64,000 nt of DNA from Trichomonas vaginalis G3 (Eukaryota; Parabasalia; Trichomonadida; Trichomonadidae): positions 1,062,252 to 1,126,251 of the forward strand of contig NC_067207.1 of the NCBI RefSeq assembly GCF_026262505.1, given 5' to 3'. The notes under the pieces are model-generated. The model was not told the DNA's origin. It searched no databases and worked only from the letters and a program-made list of their open reading frames with translations. Positions 10,469 through 20,222 of the stretch are shown piece after piece (position 1 is the first letter of the stretch; each line of letters begins with the position of its first letter). A program made the translations under genes and the position numbers.

Positions 10469-10860
10469 CTAATCATTTGGACTATAACCTGGCATATTAG
10501 GGAGTTTTGTCAACAACTCAGTGCTGGGATCAAGATAGTTTGTAATCCAAAAGTAGAAACGTTCCTTGGTGTCTTGTTCTGGCTTCCTGCAAAATCTGTG
10601 ATTTGCAGGATTCTTCTTAATATTGTCAGAAATTGCGCAAATCATGTCCATCGTCGTCAATTCTTCACCATTGATGTTAAAACGATTTCGATTACGGTAA
10701 TTTCTTTTCTCTTGCAATTCTTTTTCTGCAGGAGTCAATTCACGAACATACTTATTATGTTTGAGAGCTTCTACAGAACAAGGGCAAAGACCGCAGGCGG
10801 CAGCAGCATTTTGAACCGTTCTTAATGATACTGATTCTTGCCATGCGCTAACGAGTATGA
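10469..10860 (-). pseudogene. 3' fragment of an unrecognised gene, abutting a kinase fragment
   Basis: The minus strand is open from about 10885 to a stop at 10469-10471 and reads convincingly as protein, including SVSLRTVQNAAAACGLCP, then LTPAEKELQEKRNYRNRNRF, then a C-terminus PNMPGYSPND. There is no in-frame ATG before the reading becomes antisense to the adenylate-kinase-like frame, at about 10840-10860. This suggests the 3' end of a gene whose 5' part is missing. I do not recognise the family. A cysteine cluster (CGLCPC) is the only notable motif. Confidence 0.45.
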
Positions 10861-11407
10861 TATCGGCTATCTCTCTGCTGGAGATTTACTCAGAAATGCT
10901 GCAAAGATTGCTGCCAACCCACCTGAAGGTTTTGATCCACAACTTCTCTCTGAATACAAAGAAATAGATCAGATCATCAAAGAGGGCAAGCTTGTTCCAG
11001 GCCACGTTACAATCAAACTTCTTCGCGATGCAATGGTTGCTGGAAAACAGAAGCATTGGTTCATCGATGGATTCCCACGTCATCTCGACCAGGAAGCTGA
11101 GTTTGTTCAGAAGTGCAAACCAGCCGTTGCTTTACTTTTCATTGATTGCCCAGATGAAGAATTAACAAAGAGACTCTTAAACCGTGGCAAGACATCAGGC
11201 CGTATTGATGATAACGCTGAATCAATCAAGAAGCGCCTTGTTGTTTATCATGAACAGACAGAAGCTGTTATTGGCAAATTCAAGAAAGAAAACAAGTGTC
11301 TTGAAGTTAACGGTAACCGCCCAATTGATCAAGTTCATGAAGATGTTGTTAGAAAACTTAGGACAGTTTGGACTGATCTCCCAGCTGCTCCAATCCATAC
11401 AAACTAA
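10838..11407 (+). pseudogene. adenylate/UMP-CMP kinase lacking its N-terminal P-loop
   Basis: The frame matches the short adenylate/UMP-CMP kinase family from the NMP-binding region to the end: YLSAGDLLR, WFIDGFPRHLDQ, then the lid RGKTSGRIDDN and ESIKKRL. The family transfers phosphate from ATP to AMP, UMP or CMP in the cytosol. The first 20-25 residues, including the GxPGSGKGT nucleotide-binding loop and the start codon, are absent; the frame opens with no ATG. Upstream DNA reads instead as the antisense gene fragment at 10469-10860. As it stands the product could not bind ATP normally. This is either a truncated pseudogene created by rearrangement or an assembly misjoin. Confidence 0.75.
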
Positions 11408-11410
11408 TTA

Positions 11411-11967
11411 AACAAGTAATTCTATTTATAAATACATAATGTTTGCCTTTTCCTTGTTTCTAGGCAACATTCTTTGTATTTATATATTATTTTTCGATTA
11501 CTTGCAAGGATTAGATTTAAACTATTATAAATGTTTGTATTTACTCATATGTTTTAATGCTATTCAAGTATTTTATGTGAAATTATTAAATAAGTTCGAA
11601 ATATTGGAAATTTCATCAGAAAGAAGCTGAAAAAGGCCCGAAAGGAAGTGCATTGCATCAACATGAACAAGAATGACAAAACATTGGTTGTTTTGCATCT
11701 TTAAAAGTATGAAAAAAACGTAATGAACTGGATATTTTGAAGGATCAAGATTGCAAGTGGAAGCAAATGCAAACGAATCAAGATGTATGAAACTGGACAA
11801 TTTTAGTGCTTTTCAAATCTAATTTGCGGATATATAGAAGAATAAAATTCTGTTTCTAGTCTTAGATCCACTGAATTCATACTCGTTTGCAATGTTTTCA
11901 TCCCACAATTCCATATTTAAGAAATTGGTGTTATTTTAGATAAAAGTAAATTGAGTATTTTTCTTCC
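11411..11967. other. intergenic spacer upstream of the HECT gene
   Basis: About 560 bases of AT-rich DNA with only short fortuitous open frames. No clear promoter element was found close to the HECT start. Confidence 0.5.
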
Positions 11968-14900
11968 ATGGAAGGTCCCCAAATTATTAATTTGTTATTA
12001 ACCGGGACTAACCACTATGAAATACTAGAAAACGTGAATCTTATGCTATTAGATCCACAATCTGCTCAAATTGCGTTCAGGAATTGCCAACCTGAGGCAA
12101 TTTTTACAATTTTATATCAAAACATATCATCAAAAGTATACAATGACAATTGTGTTCAACTAGCAATCCGAATTATTTCAAATGTAATTCAAAATTTAAC
12201 ATCTTCGATATCGTTTTTTAAGGATTCATCACATATAATTGATACCATTAATTTATTTCTAGAAACAAAATCTTCTGAGCTTAGAATCGATATAGCACAA
12301 ATATTAGAAATCATATCTATCCGAATTCCATATGCTTTATGCTCGCTTGCTCAAAGATATTTACAAACATTTGTAGAGCAACTAATGACACCAGATGAAA
12401 ACCTAGTTCATAAGTCAATTACTCGAGTTATCAAAAATATTTTAAATTTTAATCAATATTCATTAAATTTCAGTGATAGTACGTTTATATTGCTTGTTAA
12501 TTATACAAACCAAAACATAGAAGGCGAAGTAAGAGCGAATTTAGTTTCAATCTTAAAAATAATTGCAAAAAAGGATAGATTCACAACAGAATCATATAAC
12601 AAACTAATTTACATGATCAGAAAAACTAATGATTCATTACTTATTCAAAATATGATCAAATATTTAAAATACCAGCTTAAAATCAACCAAGAACAATTTA
12701 TTAATATCAAATTCCCATATAAAGAGTTACTGATAGATAATGCGATGTTAAGTAAATCATCAGATATTCAAAAATCCGTAATTCAATTTATTAATTGGAT
12801 TTTAGAAATTCCTCTAGACAAATTAAGCACAATAAATGACAAAATACGTGAAATACAAAATGTTCTTATGCATGTTCTTTGCTACAACCCTTTACATCCT
12901 TTAATAACTTTTAAAACTTTAGGAATGACCCTTCAAATAAGACTTTTAGATATATCAAAAGAGTTCATTGCTGCTCTTTATAACTATTCCAACTATATTC
13001 CTTATTGTGGCTTCGTTGCTTACATATGTCATTGGTGTTACACGAATCCAGAGATTTATTATAGTTGTATTTACATAAATGCAATGAATACATACTTTTC
13101 AGGACCAACTCCGGTCGGATCTCTCAAGATTTCCCAGGAAACAATTAATTTATTCTCAAAACAGCCAAAAGTAGATGTTCCTGATACTCTAAATGAGATA
13201 TATGAACTATTTAGAGATAGAAAAGTACATTCTGCTTCATTTATGTACAAAGATTTTCTAAATAAGTCAATTAATCTCGTTAAAACCGATAATTCTTTCA
13301 CAAATTACAAAGAATTCTCTAATCTACTGTTAGAATTACTTGGTTATGTTTGTTTTGATCGCGTATCGATGTGGGAAATTAATTCATATCAATTTTTAGA
13401 ATTTTTGTCCACAGAAAGGTCAGCAATCTACAAATCTGATGATGGCGGACTATGGGAGATATCTTATAAGCCATATGAATCTTGTTTGACCATATTTGGC
13501 AAAGTAATAAATTATTTACAACCAATGACAGAAGAAGAAAAGAGAAAAATCATTGGCAGCAAGATTTGGAGCACTCTTAGATACGAAAACGTCGAAGACA
13601 TGCAAAATGGTTTACAAAGATTCATTCAAGCTTTGGTTGATGCAAAACCGTTGTCACTTTTTGTAAATAACAAATTGATTTACAATGTTTTTACGACATA
13701 CATGGTAGATGTATTAATGGACCAATCTAAATCACCTCTTGAAATGGAAACAACAAGAATTAACTTTAATTTACAAAAAGAGTCAAAAAGTGACATGACA
13801 GAAATTACAAATGTCACTTTTTACGAAAAAATAAATCCAAATTTACAAAATTTATTGGATTTATTAAAAATAATAAATGAAAAGGAGAAAATTCAACAAA
13901 ATGAAAAAGTTGAAGAATTTGTTCGAAAAGTAGAAAATCAAATGAAATTTGTTGGTCATACAATACCGAAATTTAACAGTTCTATCAACATTGTTTATAA
14001 TTATTCATTTTTGTTTCCGTTGAATTTAAGATTATTAGTATTAAGATTAATTTTGAATCAACCATTTGACAAATTAGTTTCGTTTAATAACTATTACAAA
14101 ATGACTGATAACCAGAATATTTTTGTCCTTGATTCCGCTTTGAAAATGGTTTTTGAAAGAAATAATTTATTTCAAAAAGTCAAAGAAATAAGTTTTTTGT
14201 TTGAAAATCCTCTTCCTATTGATATACAGTTCGAAGGAGAACAAGGATCGGGAAGAGGACCGACAAAAGAGTTCTTCCAAGTGTTCTTCAAAGAAATTGC
14301 ACTTTCAAAACAATTTAGAATGATAAAAAGCGGTTATTTCCCGTCACCTTTTTCTGATAGTGATGAATTTTATTTGATTGGAGTTTTTTCGGCGAAAATG
14401 ATTCTTATGGATTCGATTTGCGGTTTGACATTGTCAAAATTCTTCTTGAAAATGGTTTTTGATGAAAACGTGACAATTTCTGACACTGATTCTGACATTT
14501 TAGAAAATTTGTCTAACAAAGATTATTATTTAGGTCTTGATGTTCCTTATTGTTTCCCGGGAATTATGGACGCTAAATTGAATGAGAAATATGAAATTAT
14601 TACTTCAGAAAACATAGATGATTATGTAAATGATGTTAAATCACATATTTTGTCACAGAATGTTTTGGATTCTGTTCAAAAATTCAAAGAAGGATTTTGC
14701 AAAGTTTTCGACATCCAAATCATGAAAAATTTGTTTTCTGCTGAAGAATTTTCAGATATTTTATGTGGAGAAGAAACACAACAAATCACTACAGACAAAT
14801 TGAATCAATATTGTATTGTTGAACTTGGATATTCCAAAGAATCAAATCAGTTCAAATGGCTTTGTGAATTTGTTGAAAGCTTGAAAGAAAAAACTAAATT

Positions 14901-15132
14901 ATTTGTTAAATTTGTTACAGGGAATGATTTACTTCCTATTGGAGGTATTTCTGCATTAAATCCGCAGATCAGAGTCATCAAAATGGATGAAGATATTCCA
15001 GATAAATACTTCCCAAGTGCTTCAACATGTTCTAACTTGTTGAAGATTCCAGAATACTCTTCAAAAGAAGTTTTCTTTGCGAAAATGATGGATGCATTAT
15101 ATATGGGAAATGAAAGATTTGATTTAGTATAA
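11968..15132 (+). CDS. HECT-type E3 ubiquitin ligase
   Basis: A complete 1054-residue protein starting at ATG 11968. The C-terminal 350 residues are a HECT domain. EGEQGSGRGPTKEFFQVFF (about residue 755) is the typical N-lobe signature. The C-lobe has GNDLLPIGG and ends SASTCSNLLKIPEYSS, in which C1021 is the expected catalytic cysteine that accepts ubiquitin before passing it to the substrate. The first 650 residues are helical with ARM/HEAT-like repeats, as in the UFD4/TRIP12/UPL3 group, and probably bind substrate. There is no membrane segment. The GRGPT motif and tail length match active members, so the enzyme looks functional. The exact subfamily is inferred. Confidence 0.9.
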   Translation: MEGPQIINLLLTGTNHYEILENVNLMLLDPQSAQIAFRNCQPEAIFTILYQNISSKVYNDNCVQLAIRIISNVIQNLTSSISFFKDSSHIIDTINLFLETKSSELRIDIAQILEIISIRIPYALCSLAQRYLQTFVEQLMTPDENLVHKSITRVIKNILNFNQYSLNFSDSTFILLVNYTNQNIEGEVRANLVSILKIIAKKDRFTTESYNKLIYMIRKTNDSLLIQNMIKYLKYQLKINQEQFINIKFPYKELLIDNAMLSKSSDIQKSVIQFINWILEIPLDKLSTINDKIREIQNVLMHVLCYNPLHPLITFKTLGMTLQIRLLDISKEFIAALYNYSNYIPYCGFVAYICHWCYTNPEIYYSCIYINAMNTYFSGPTPVGSLKISQETINLFSKQPKVDVPDTLNEIYELFRDRKVHSASFMYKDFLNKSINLVKTDNSFTNYKEFSNLLLELLGYVCFDRVSMWEINSYQFLEFLSTERSAIYKSDDGGLWEISYKPYESCLTIFGKVINYLQPMTEEEKRKIIGSKIWSTLRYENVEDMQNGLQRFIQALVDAKPLSLFVNNKLIYNVFTTYMVDVLMDQSKSPLEMETTRINFNLQKESKSDMTEITNVTFYEKINPNLQNLLDLLKIINEKEKIQQNEKVEEFVRKVENQMKFVGHTIPKFNSSINIVYNYSFLFPLNLRLLVLRLILNQPFDKLVSFNNYYKMTDNQNIFVLDSALKMVFERNNLFQKVKEISFLFENPLPIDIQFEGEQGSGRGPTKEFFQVFFKEIALSKQFRMIKSGYFPSPFSDSDEFYLIGVFSAKMILMDSICGLTLSKFFLKMVFDENVTISDTDSDILENLSNKDYYLGLDVPYCFPGIMDAKLNEKYEIITSENIDDYVNDVKSHILSQNVLDSVQKFKEGFCKVFDIQIMKNLFSAEEFSDILCGEETQQITTDKLNQYCIVELGYSKESNQFKWLCEFVESLKEKTKLFVKFVTGNDLLPIGGISALNPQIRVIKMDEDIPDKYFPSASTCSNLLKIPEYSSKEVFFAKMMDALYMGNERFDLV

Positions 15133-15227
15133 ATTTTATAATTTTTTTGTTTGATAATTTAATAAAAAACATATTTAATTATGAATATTTCGTATCATTT
15201 ACATAAACTAAAACATGTGTAAATAGA

Positions 15228-16091
15228 TTAAAGCATTACTGACCTTCTAAATCTCCTAATAATTGCAAGATTCATTTCTGGTGTTATTTGATTTAAACAC
15301 TTTGATTCTATCTTAAATGGATGATTTGCTTGACATAAATAAGTAGATAAAAACTCCAAATCTAAGTTTGATCCTGCATTTATGGTCTCAAAGTATTGTT
15401 CATTTTGATCTGAATAAGAATCTTCTATAGTTATTTCTGCATTATTTGCCTTAACGCCAATTATTCCTAAGTATAGCGTATTAGAGAGCACAATGCATCC
15501 ATTAATTGAAATTCTAGAATACAACGAAGGTACAATAAGAGTACTGCAGAAATTATTACTAAACTCGCATTGTTTAATTAAATATGGTTTGTTACTTAGA
15601 GTTAATAAATCACCTTGACTAATATTACATTGATGAAATTTGCAATATAAAATATTACAGGGAAAATCATCTTTCTTTAAATTTTCTGATTGAATGAAAA
15701 ACCGTCCGTTATTATATGAAAAGTTTGATCTACTAACTGTGATATTTCCACATATTAAATTAAAGATATGAAATCCTTCATTGCTAGCAATAGTAGAATC
15801 AATTATATTATTTCGATTTTCATTGGTTTTTGATTGCAAATCAATGTTTGAATGAGAGGCAATAAGAGTATTATCAGATTGTGACCTACACATGTAAGAA
15901 CAAGTTCTTTTTTCAACAAATGCATTTGCCTTGATATCTAAATTAGTAGCCTTGTATAAATTATTTTCGCTCAATATGTTGAAATCAAAGGAAACTTCAA
16001 ATACAAGAACTTTAATATTTGATGTCTTTTCACGAATATAAATGCATGGATAATTCTTATTGTCCTTAAATAAAGAATTACTAATATACTG
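15228..16091 (-). pseudogene. Pmp-like beta-helix surface protein, 5'-truncated
   Basis: The minus-strand frame ends at 15228 and is open back to about 16091 with no ATG before a stop. It shows the repeated short beta-strand pattern of parallel beta-helix proteins (for example CSYMCRSQSDNTLIASHSNI, ITVSRSNFSYNNG, CEFSNNFCSTLIV). It resembles the Pmp-like proteins at 45940-48036, 53824-55038 and 60678-61676. The signal peptide and N-terminal module are missing, as is any membrane anchor. It abuts a BspA-like fragment on the opposite strand at about 16090, so it looks like half of a rearranged gene. Confidence 0.55.
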
Positions 16092-16662
16092 TTATTGTAC
16101 TTCATTAACAAGTATAAAACCTCCCTCAGGATTGAATTTTTTTGCAAGAGGTTTATTTAGAAATTGCTCATCATTAAAAAATATCAATGGCAATGTATAT
16201 AATGTTAAGGAAGAAGCTTTTGCTAATTGTATATCTTTGACAAATATTACTATAAGTGGTATTGTTGAGAAAGATGCTTTTGTTAATTGCACGAATATAG
16301 AAAATATTAAATTTAGGCGTTGGATAAAAATTATTGAAAATCCTTTTGCATCGATTGAAAAGAAAGTTAACATCTACATAAATGAAGATTTTGATCCCAC
16401 TCATACGATTGAATATACATTTCCAAAAAGGAGCCATTTATTTATAACAGATCAAACTCGATTATCTGAGTCATGTAAGTCATTTTTTGGGGAAAAGTCT
16501 ATGATAATACATTTCAACAATAAAACCAAAATAAATGATAATATAACCAATCAGGTCATTGATTATATTTCAATACCAATCCTTCAGAGGAAAATGTCAT
16601 CTCTCAAAGATTATACAATTAATGTTAATTCTTTGATAAAAATTTTCTTTGTAACTATGTAA
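16060..16662 (+). pseudogene. BspA-like leucine-rich repeat protein, C-terminal fragment
   Basis: The plus-strand frame has no starting ATG. Recognisable repeats begin at about 16096 (CTSLTSIKPPSG, then FRNCSSLKNI, FANCISLTNITI, FVNCTNIENIKF). The tail motif TRLSESCKSFFGEKS with TNQVI following matches the end of the gene at 8408-9895, so the two are paralogues. Only about four repeats remain, where the other copy has well over ten. The 5' part is replaced by the antisense Pmp-like fragment. It is probably not expressed as a functional surface protein. Confidence 0.65.
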
Positions 16663-16830
16663 TTGAGTGAATCTTAAAAACTTAAAAATTGTGTCTCTAT
16701 TTCATACATTTTTGAATTCTAAATTCATATCAATAAATTAACTTGAGTTCGATAAAAATAAAGAAACTCATAGAAGTGAAATGTTATTTGTTAAAAAACT
16801 ATTTGATTAAACGAAATAATAAACAACAAT

Positions 16831-17922
16831 TTATAATTTGCCTGGGATAATAAGTCTAGGCTTTGACTTTCTTCTCTTTGTCTCCTTCATATACAACTGG
16901 TCTAGGAATCCCTGGTTGATGTTAATATTAGAGCGGTTCTGTTTTATCAAAGCAATTGCGGAATCAATCGGCATCGCCCTATCTTCATTCAAAAATGCCG
17001 CAACAAGAGCAGCAGAGCGTGAAATGCCGCGTCTGCAGTGAACAAGGACTGTTCCACCACTCTGTAATGACTTCTGAACAAATTTAATCGCTTCCCAGAA
17101 TTTTGGAGGTATTTCTTCGAAATCATTATCAATCATTTCAAGTGAGAAATACTTGAATGTATCTGGGAAGTAGTTCTGGGCGGTCTGTCCTGAGAGATTA
17201 ACGATATGAGTAATATTATTATCTAAAAGCATCTGTTTGTTAGCTGCTGCTCTTTCATCTCCTATATATAAGCCTTCTATAATCTTATTCATGTCATCTG
17301 GAGGAGAATCTTCTTTGAAACCGTCTAAAGTAGGTAAAGAAGGTAATTTAAACGTTCCATTGAAGTTTGTATTGTGGGATCTGCGAGAGATAAGCTTTGA
17401 AGTTCCGCAAAAATGTCCGGCTGTACGAATCGGCGATGAAGCACGGATAAATTGTGTTTGTTGGGGTGGTTTTAACGCCATTGTAAGTGAATTTATTTGT
17501 CCTAGGTCAAGAAAGACTGTCTGTGGATCAACACACTTTGTAGAAGAATAATTTTCCAATTGAGCCGTTTTGAGGGAAGCTGCAATTTCAGAATTTACTG
17601 ATTTAGGTAATTTATTAGGTGTAATGACCCAAATATATTGACCTGGAACTTTGAAAAACTGTGGCCTAAAATGTTGATGAAAAATTCTGATGGTATCTGC
17701 ATATGATTTCCCTCGGATCATGGATGTTTCCATTTTTGCATGTTCACCTTGTATTGGTTCCAAGATAACTAATGGGTTTGAAGAAAAAGCTAATGGATTC
17801 TCGATAAAATCTGTGAAAGAGATTGGTTTAAATGATTGTTTTTCATATAATAGTAGTATTAGAGCCTTTGGGCCATTTGAGTCTGTGCCTTTTACGCTCT
17901 CTATGCTTAAACCAAGTCCCAT
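16831..17922 (-). CDS. dual-specificity protein phosphatase, possibly N-myristoylated
   Basis: A 363-residue protein with its ATG at 17920-17922. The C-terminal 150 residues are a MAP-kinase-phosphatase-like catalytic domain, IIEGLYIGDERAAANKQML then VLVHCRRGISRSAALVAAFL. C296 and R302 form the CX5R phosphate-binding loop, and a general-acid aspartate is likely in MIDNDFEEIP. It would remove phosphate from phospho-Tyr and phospho-Ser/Thr. The N-terminal 200 residues are not recognised; they have strand/helix character slightly like a gelsolin-type module. The start MGLGLS fits the N-myristoylation consensus (Gly2, Ser6), which suggests membrane association. A lysine/arginine-rich tail follows the catalytic domain. 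Confidence 0.88.
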   Translation of the reverse strand: MGLGLSIESVKGTDSNGPKALILLLYEKQSFKPISFTDFIENPLAFSSNPLVILEPIQGEHAKMETSMIRGKSYADTIRIFHQHFRPQFFKVPGQYIWVITPNKLPKSVNSEIAASLKTAQLENYSSTKCVDPQTVFLDLGQINSLTMALKPPQQTQFIRASSPIRTAGHFCGTSKLISRRSHNTNFNGTFKLPSLPTLDGFKEDSPPDDMNKIIEGLYIGDERAAANKQMLLDNNITHIVNLSGQTAQNYFPDTFKYFSLEMIDNDFEEIPPKFWEAIKFVQKSLQSGGTVLVHCRRGISRSAALVAAFLNEDRAMPIDSAIALIKQNRSNININQGFLDQLYMKETKRRKSKPRLIIPGKL

Positions 17923-18902
17923 AAAAACTTATTAGGGGGAAAAAACGAATCTAACTCAAAAATATATTCGTTATTATATTGAGAAGCAATCATTCAAATA
18001 AAAATTTTTCTTGATTATTAGTAAAATAACGCGCATCATTTTTATCAAATTATGATTTTGAAAATTTTATGCTGTAAACATCTGAAATCTCAGTTGAGAA
18101 CTTTTGCGAACATAATTATAAATGATGTATATAAGAAGAGAAAATATAATCACTAAAAGTGACGTAAAAATAATTTTGGCAGGTAAAGCTTGTGAAAAAA
18201 TCGGAAATTATATATTTCATTATTATTTTTAATAATATTGTACTGAATGCACTACATTTTAGAAAGAATTATTCGGATTTTAGAAAAATTTTGGTAAAAA
18301 ATGACATATTCAACATCATGCGTCAGCAAACGTTTGCAAAATATAGAAATCTTTAATAATAAATCCAATTTCTTCATATGAAATGTCCTTTTTTCCAAAA
18401 AAAAATTTAAAGATTTTACGCAAATGAAAGCTACTGTAACAGCAACATATATAAAAATCCTCATAAAGCAGAAATTTGGAATTGATATACTATCAATATT
18501 TAAAATTTAGTGTAATATTATTTATTAAAAGTCATATTGGATAGATTTAATAAAATTTCGCATTAACAACTCGATGCAAATAATATATCTAATTATAGAG
18601 AACGATTTCTAAGGTTAATCTTGTAATAAGATAAACTTGATTTGTAATTGGATATAATCCATTGAAATGACAAGCATTTTCAGGACACTTCTTTAAATCA
18701 TGTCATAAATATGCGTAAAGTCGTTGTATAAAAAAAATTATCGATTGATTTCTTTGTATATTATCAATATGAATGCAAGATTGTAACTATCAGTTTGTTA
18801 CAGCAATTGTATAGTATCAATGACCAATGAACCTTCACCTAAACAAGCTTTTTTTTGTAAATGAAGTTCTACTAAAAAGTGACAAAATAATTTCATTCAT
18901 CA
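17923..18902. other. intergenic AT-rich DNA between divergent genes
   Basis: About 980 bases separating the divergently transcribed phosphatase and the gene at 18903. It contains AAAAGTGAC-like words near 18155 and 18876, the latter just before the 18903 start. No gene is seen. Confidence 0.5.
18893..18897 (+). promoter_or_regulatory. initiator-like TCATT before the 18903 start
   Basis: TCATT fits the trichomonad initiator TCA(+1)-Y-W, with the A at 18895 lying 8 bases before the ATG, which matches the very short 5' leaders of this group. AAAAAGTGACAAAA lies about 10 bases further upstream (18874-18887). Confidence 0.45.
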
Positions 18903-20222
18903 ATGACTCTAATTTATCAGAGAACCAAAGTAGCAATTTTTGGATCAGATGCATCTGCTTTTCATATTTTTAATGTATATTATAAAAATGACGACAGATA
19001 TGATGTTGCTGCTTTTATTTCACCAGATCAAAACTCAACTGATGGAAAATATCCTGCACTGTTGAGTGGGTCGCTTTATGATAATGGTATAGAAATAATT
19101 TCACTTAGTAGAATTCACACGCTGTTCTTGAAAAAGTCAATTGATCGAATTATCATGACACCACAATCAATGATACTTGGAAACTATATGAATATTACAG
19201 CTTTCAGCTTAGCTCAGAAATGCACTGTCATTACCTATCCTTTCGGAAAGTTACAAATTCCGCCACCGAAAGCAATGGTTTCCTTTTTCTCTGATACACA
19301 GTTTTACATGCCTATTTTCATGAATTTTATTGAATTATTCTTAGCAGCTAATGCTTCCCCTGCAGTTATCATTCCAATGCCTGAAAAATTAATTGGAACT
19401 CATGAATATATCGAAGTTTCAACATTACAGACTCTTGGCCACCACGAAACGAAAATAGATCCAGAACTATATGATTTATGCAAAGAAATAATCGCAAAAG
19501 GACTAAAAACGTTTTTCGTTCTCGATTTTAACAAATTCAGCAAAGATATACTCGGTGATGACTCTTTCAACGTCATGTTCTTCTTCGGATACAAGTCAAT
19601 GCCTACTTTCTTTTCTTCCCACTTCTTAATTTACTGTTGTGACGATTTCACTTTCGGCGAACACATAGACGAGCATCATTCTTCAATCATCGCACAGCAG
19701 GCAGACTTAGTATTATACTGTCAAGTCAAAGTTACCGATGAATCAATACTTAAATTCAAAGAGTTTACAAAATCACAGATATTCATGGTTCCTGTTACTT
19801 ACCAAGTAGCAAGAAGTCATTGCTATCAGAACCAGCCTGTTTTGGCCGTAGATGATAACTATTCTTCGGTCACGTGTTCAGCAACAAATTCAATGGCATG
19901 TCACATTGCTGAAAACTACAACATGAAGCCTGTAGATCCTTCAAGATTTAAGCCATATGCAGGAAACAAGCTTTTACACGAGCCAAACTACTTGCATGTC
20001 AAATCTCTTCCTTATCCTTCGATTTATAACTTGAGTGAGTTTGTAAATGACGTAAACTCAATGATGGACATCAAAGCTGTATTAATAACATCGATGAAAG
20101 TGTTAGATTTGCAACTTAATAAGCAAATCTTGCATGTACAATTCGATGTGAACTTGACAGGTATAACTAGAGAGATGGTTAAGCTGCCAAGAACATTTGT
20201 CAAGCAATGGAAGAAGAAATAA
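18903..20222 (+). CDS. divergent cyclic 2,3-diphosphoglycerate synthetase-like protein
   Basis: A complete 439-residue protein. The N-terminus KVAIFGSDASAFHIFNVYY, then VAAFISPDQN, YPALLSGSLYDNGIEI and IDRIIMTPQS, follows the pattern of the cDPGS-like family of prokaryotic GTPase-fold proteins (usually I-G-A-A-G-R-D-F-H-N-F-N, YP--L-G-LYP-GIPI). In that family a GxTGCGKSQ P-loop comes after about residue 120. The corresponding stretch here (MVSFFSDTQFYMPIFMNF) has no P-loop, so ATP/GTP chemistry seems lost or changed. There are no membrane segments or signal peptide. The family assignment is by recollected pattern, not by search; metabolic role unknown. A bacterial origin by transfer is possible. 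Confidence 0.5.
   Translation: MTLIYQRTKVAIFGSDASAFHIFNVYYKNDDRYDVAAFISPDQNSTDGKYPALLSGSLYDNGIEIISLSRIHTLFLKKSIDRIIMTPQSMILGNYMNITAFSLAQKCTVITYPFGKLQIPPPKAMVSFFSDTQFYMPIFMNFIELFLAANASPAVIIPMPEKLIGTHEYIEVSTLQTLGHHETKIDPELYDLCKEIIAKGLKTFFVLDFNKFSKDILGDDSFNVMFFFGYKSMPTFFSSHFLIYCCDDFTFGEHIDEHHSSIIAQQADLVLYCQVKVTDESILKFKEFTKSQIFMVPVTYQVARSHCYQNQPVLAVDDNYSSVTCSATNSMACHIAENYNMKPVDPSRFKPYAGNKLLHEPNYLHVKSLPYPSIYNLSEFVNDVNSMMDIKAVLITSMKVLDLQLNKQILHVQFDVNLTGITREMVKLPRTFVKQWKKK

Noticed and set aside
10445-10825. 126-codon plus-strand frame
   Set aside because: Shadow of the better minus-strand fragment at 10469-10860; composition is hydrophobic and unnatural.
17237-17551. 104-codon plus-strand frame over the phosphatase gene
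   Set aside because: Antisense shadow of a clearly conserved catalytic gene.
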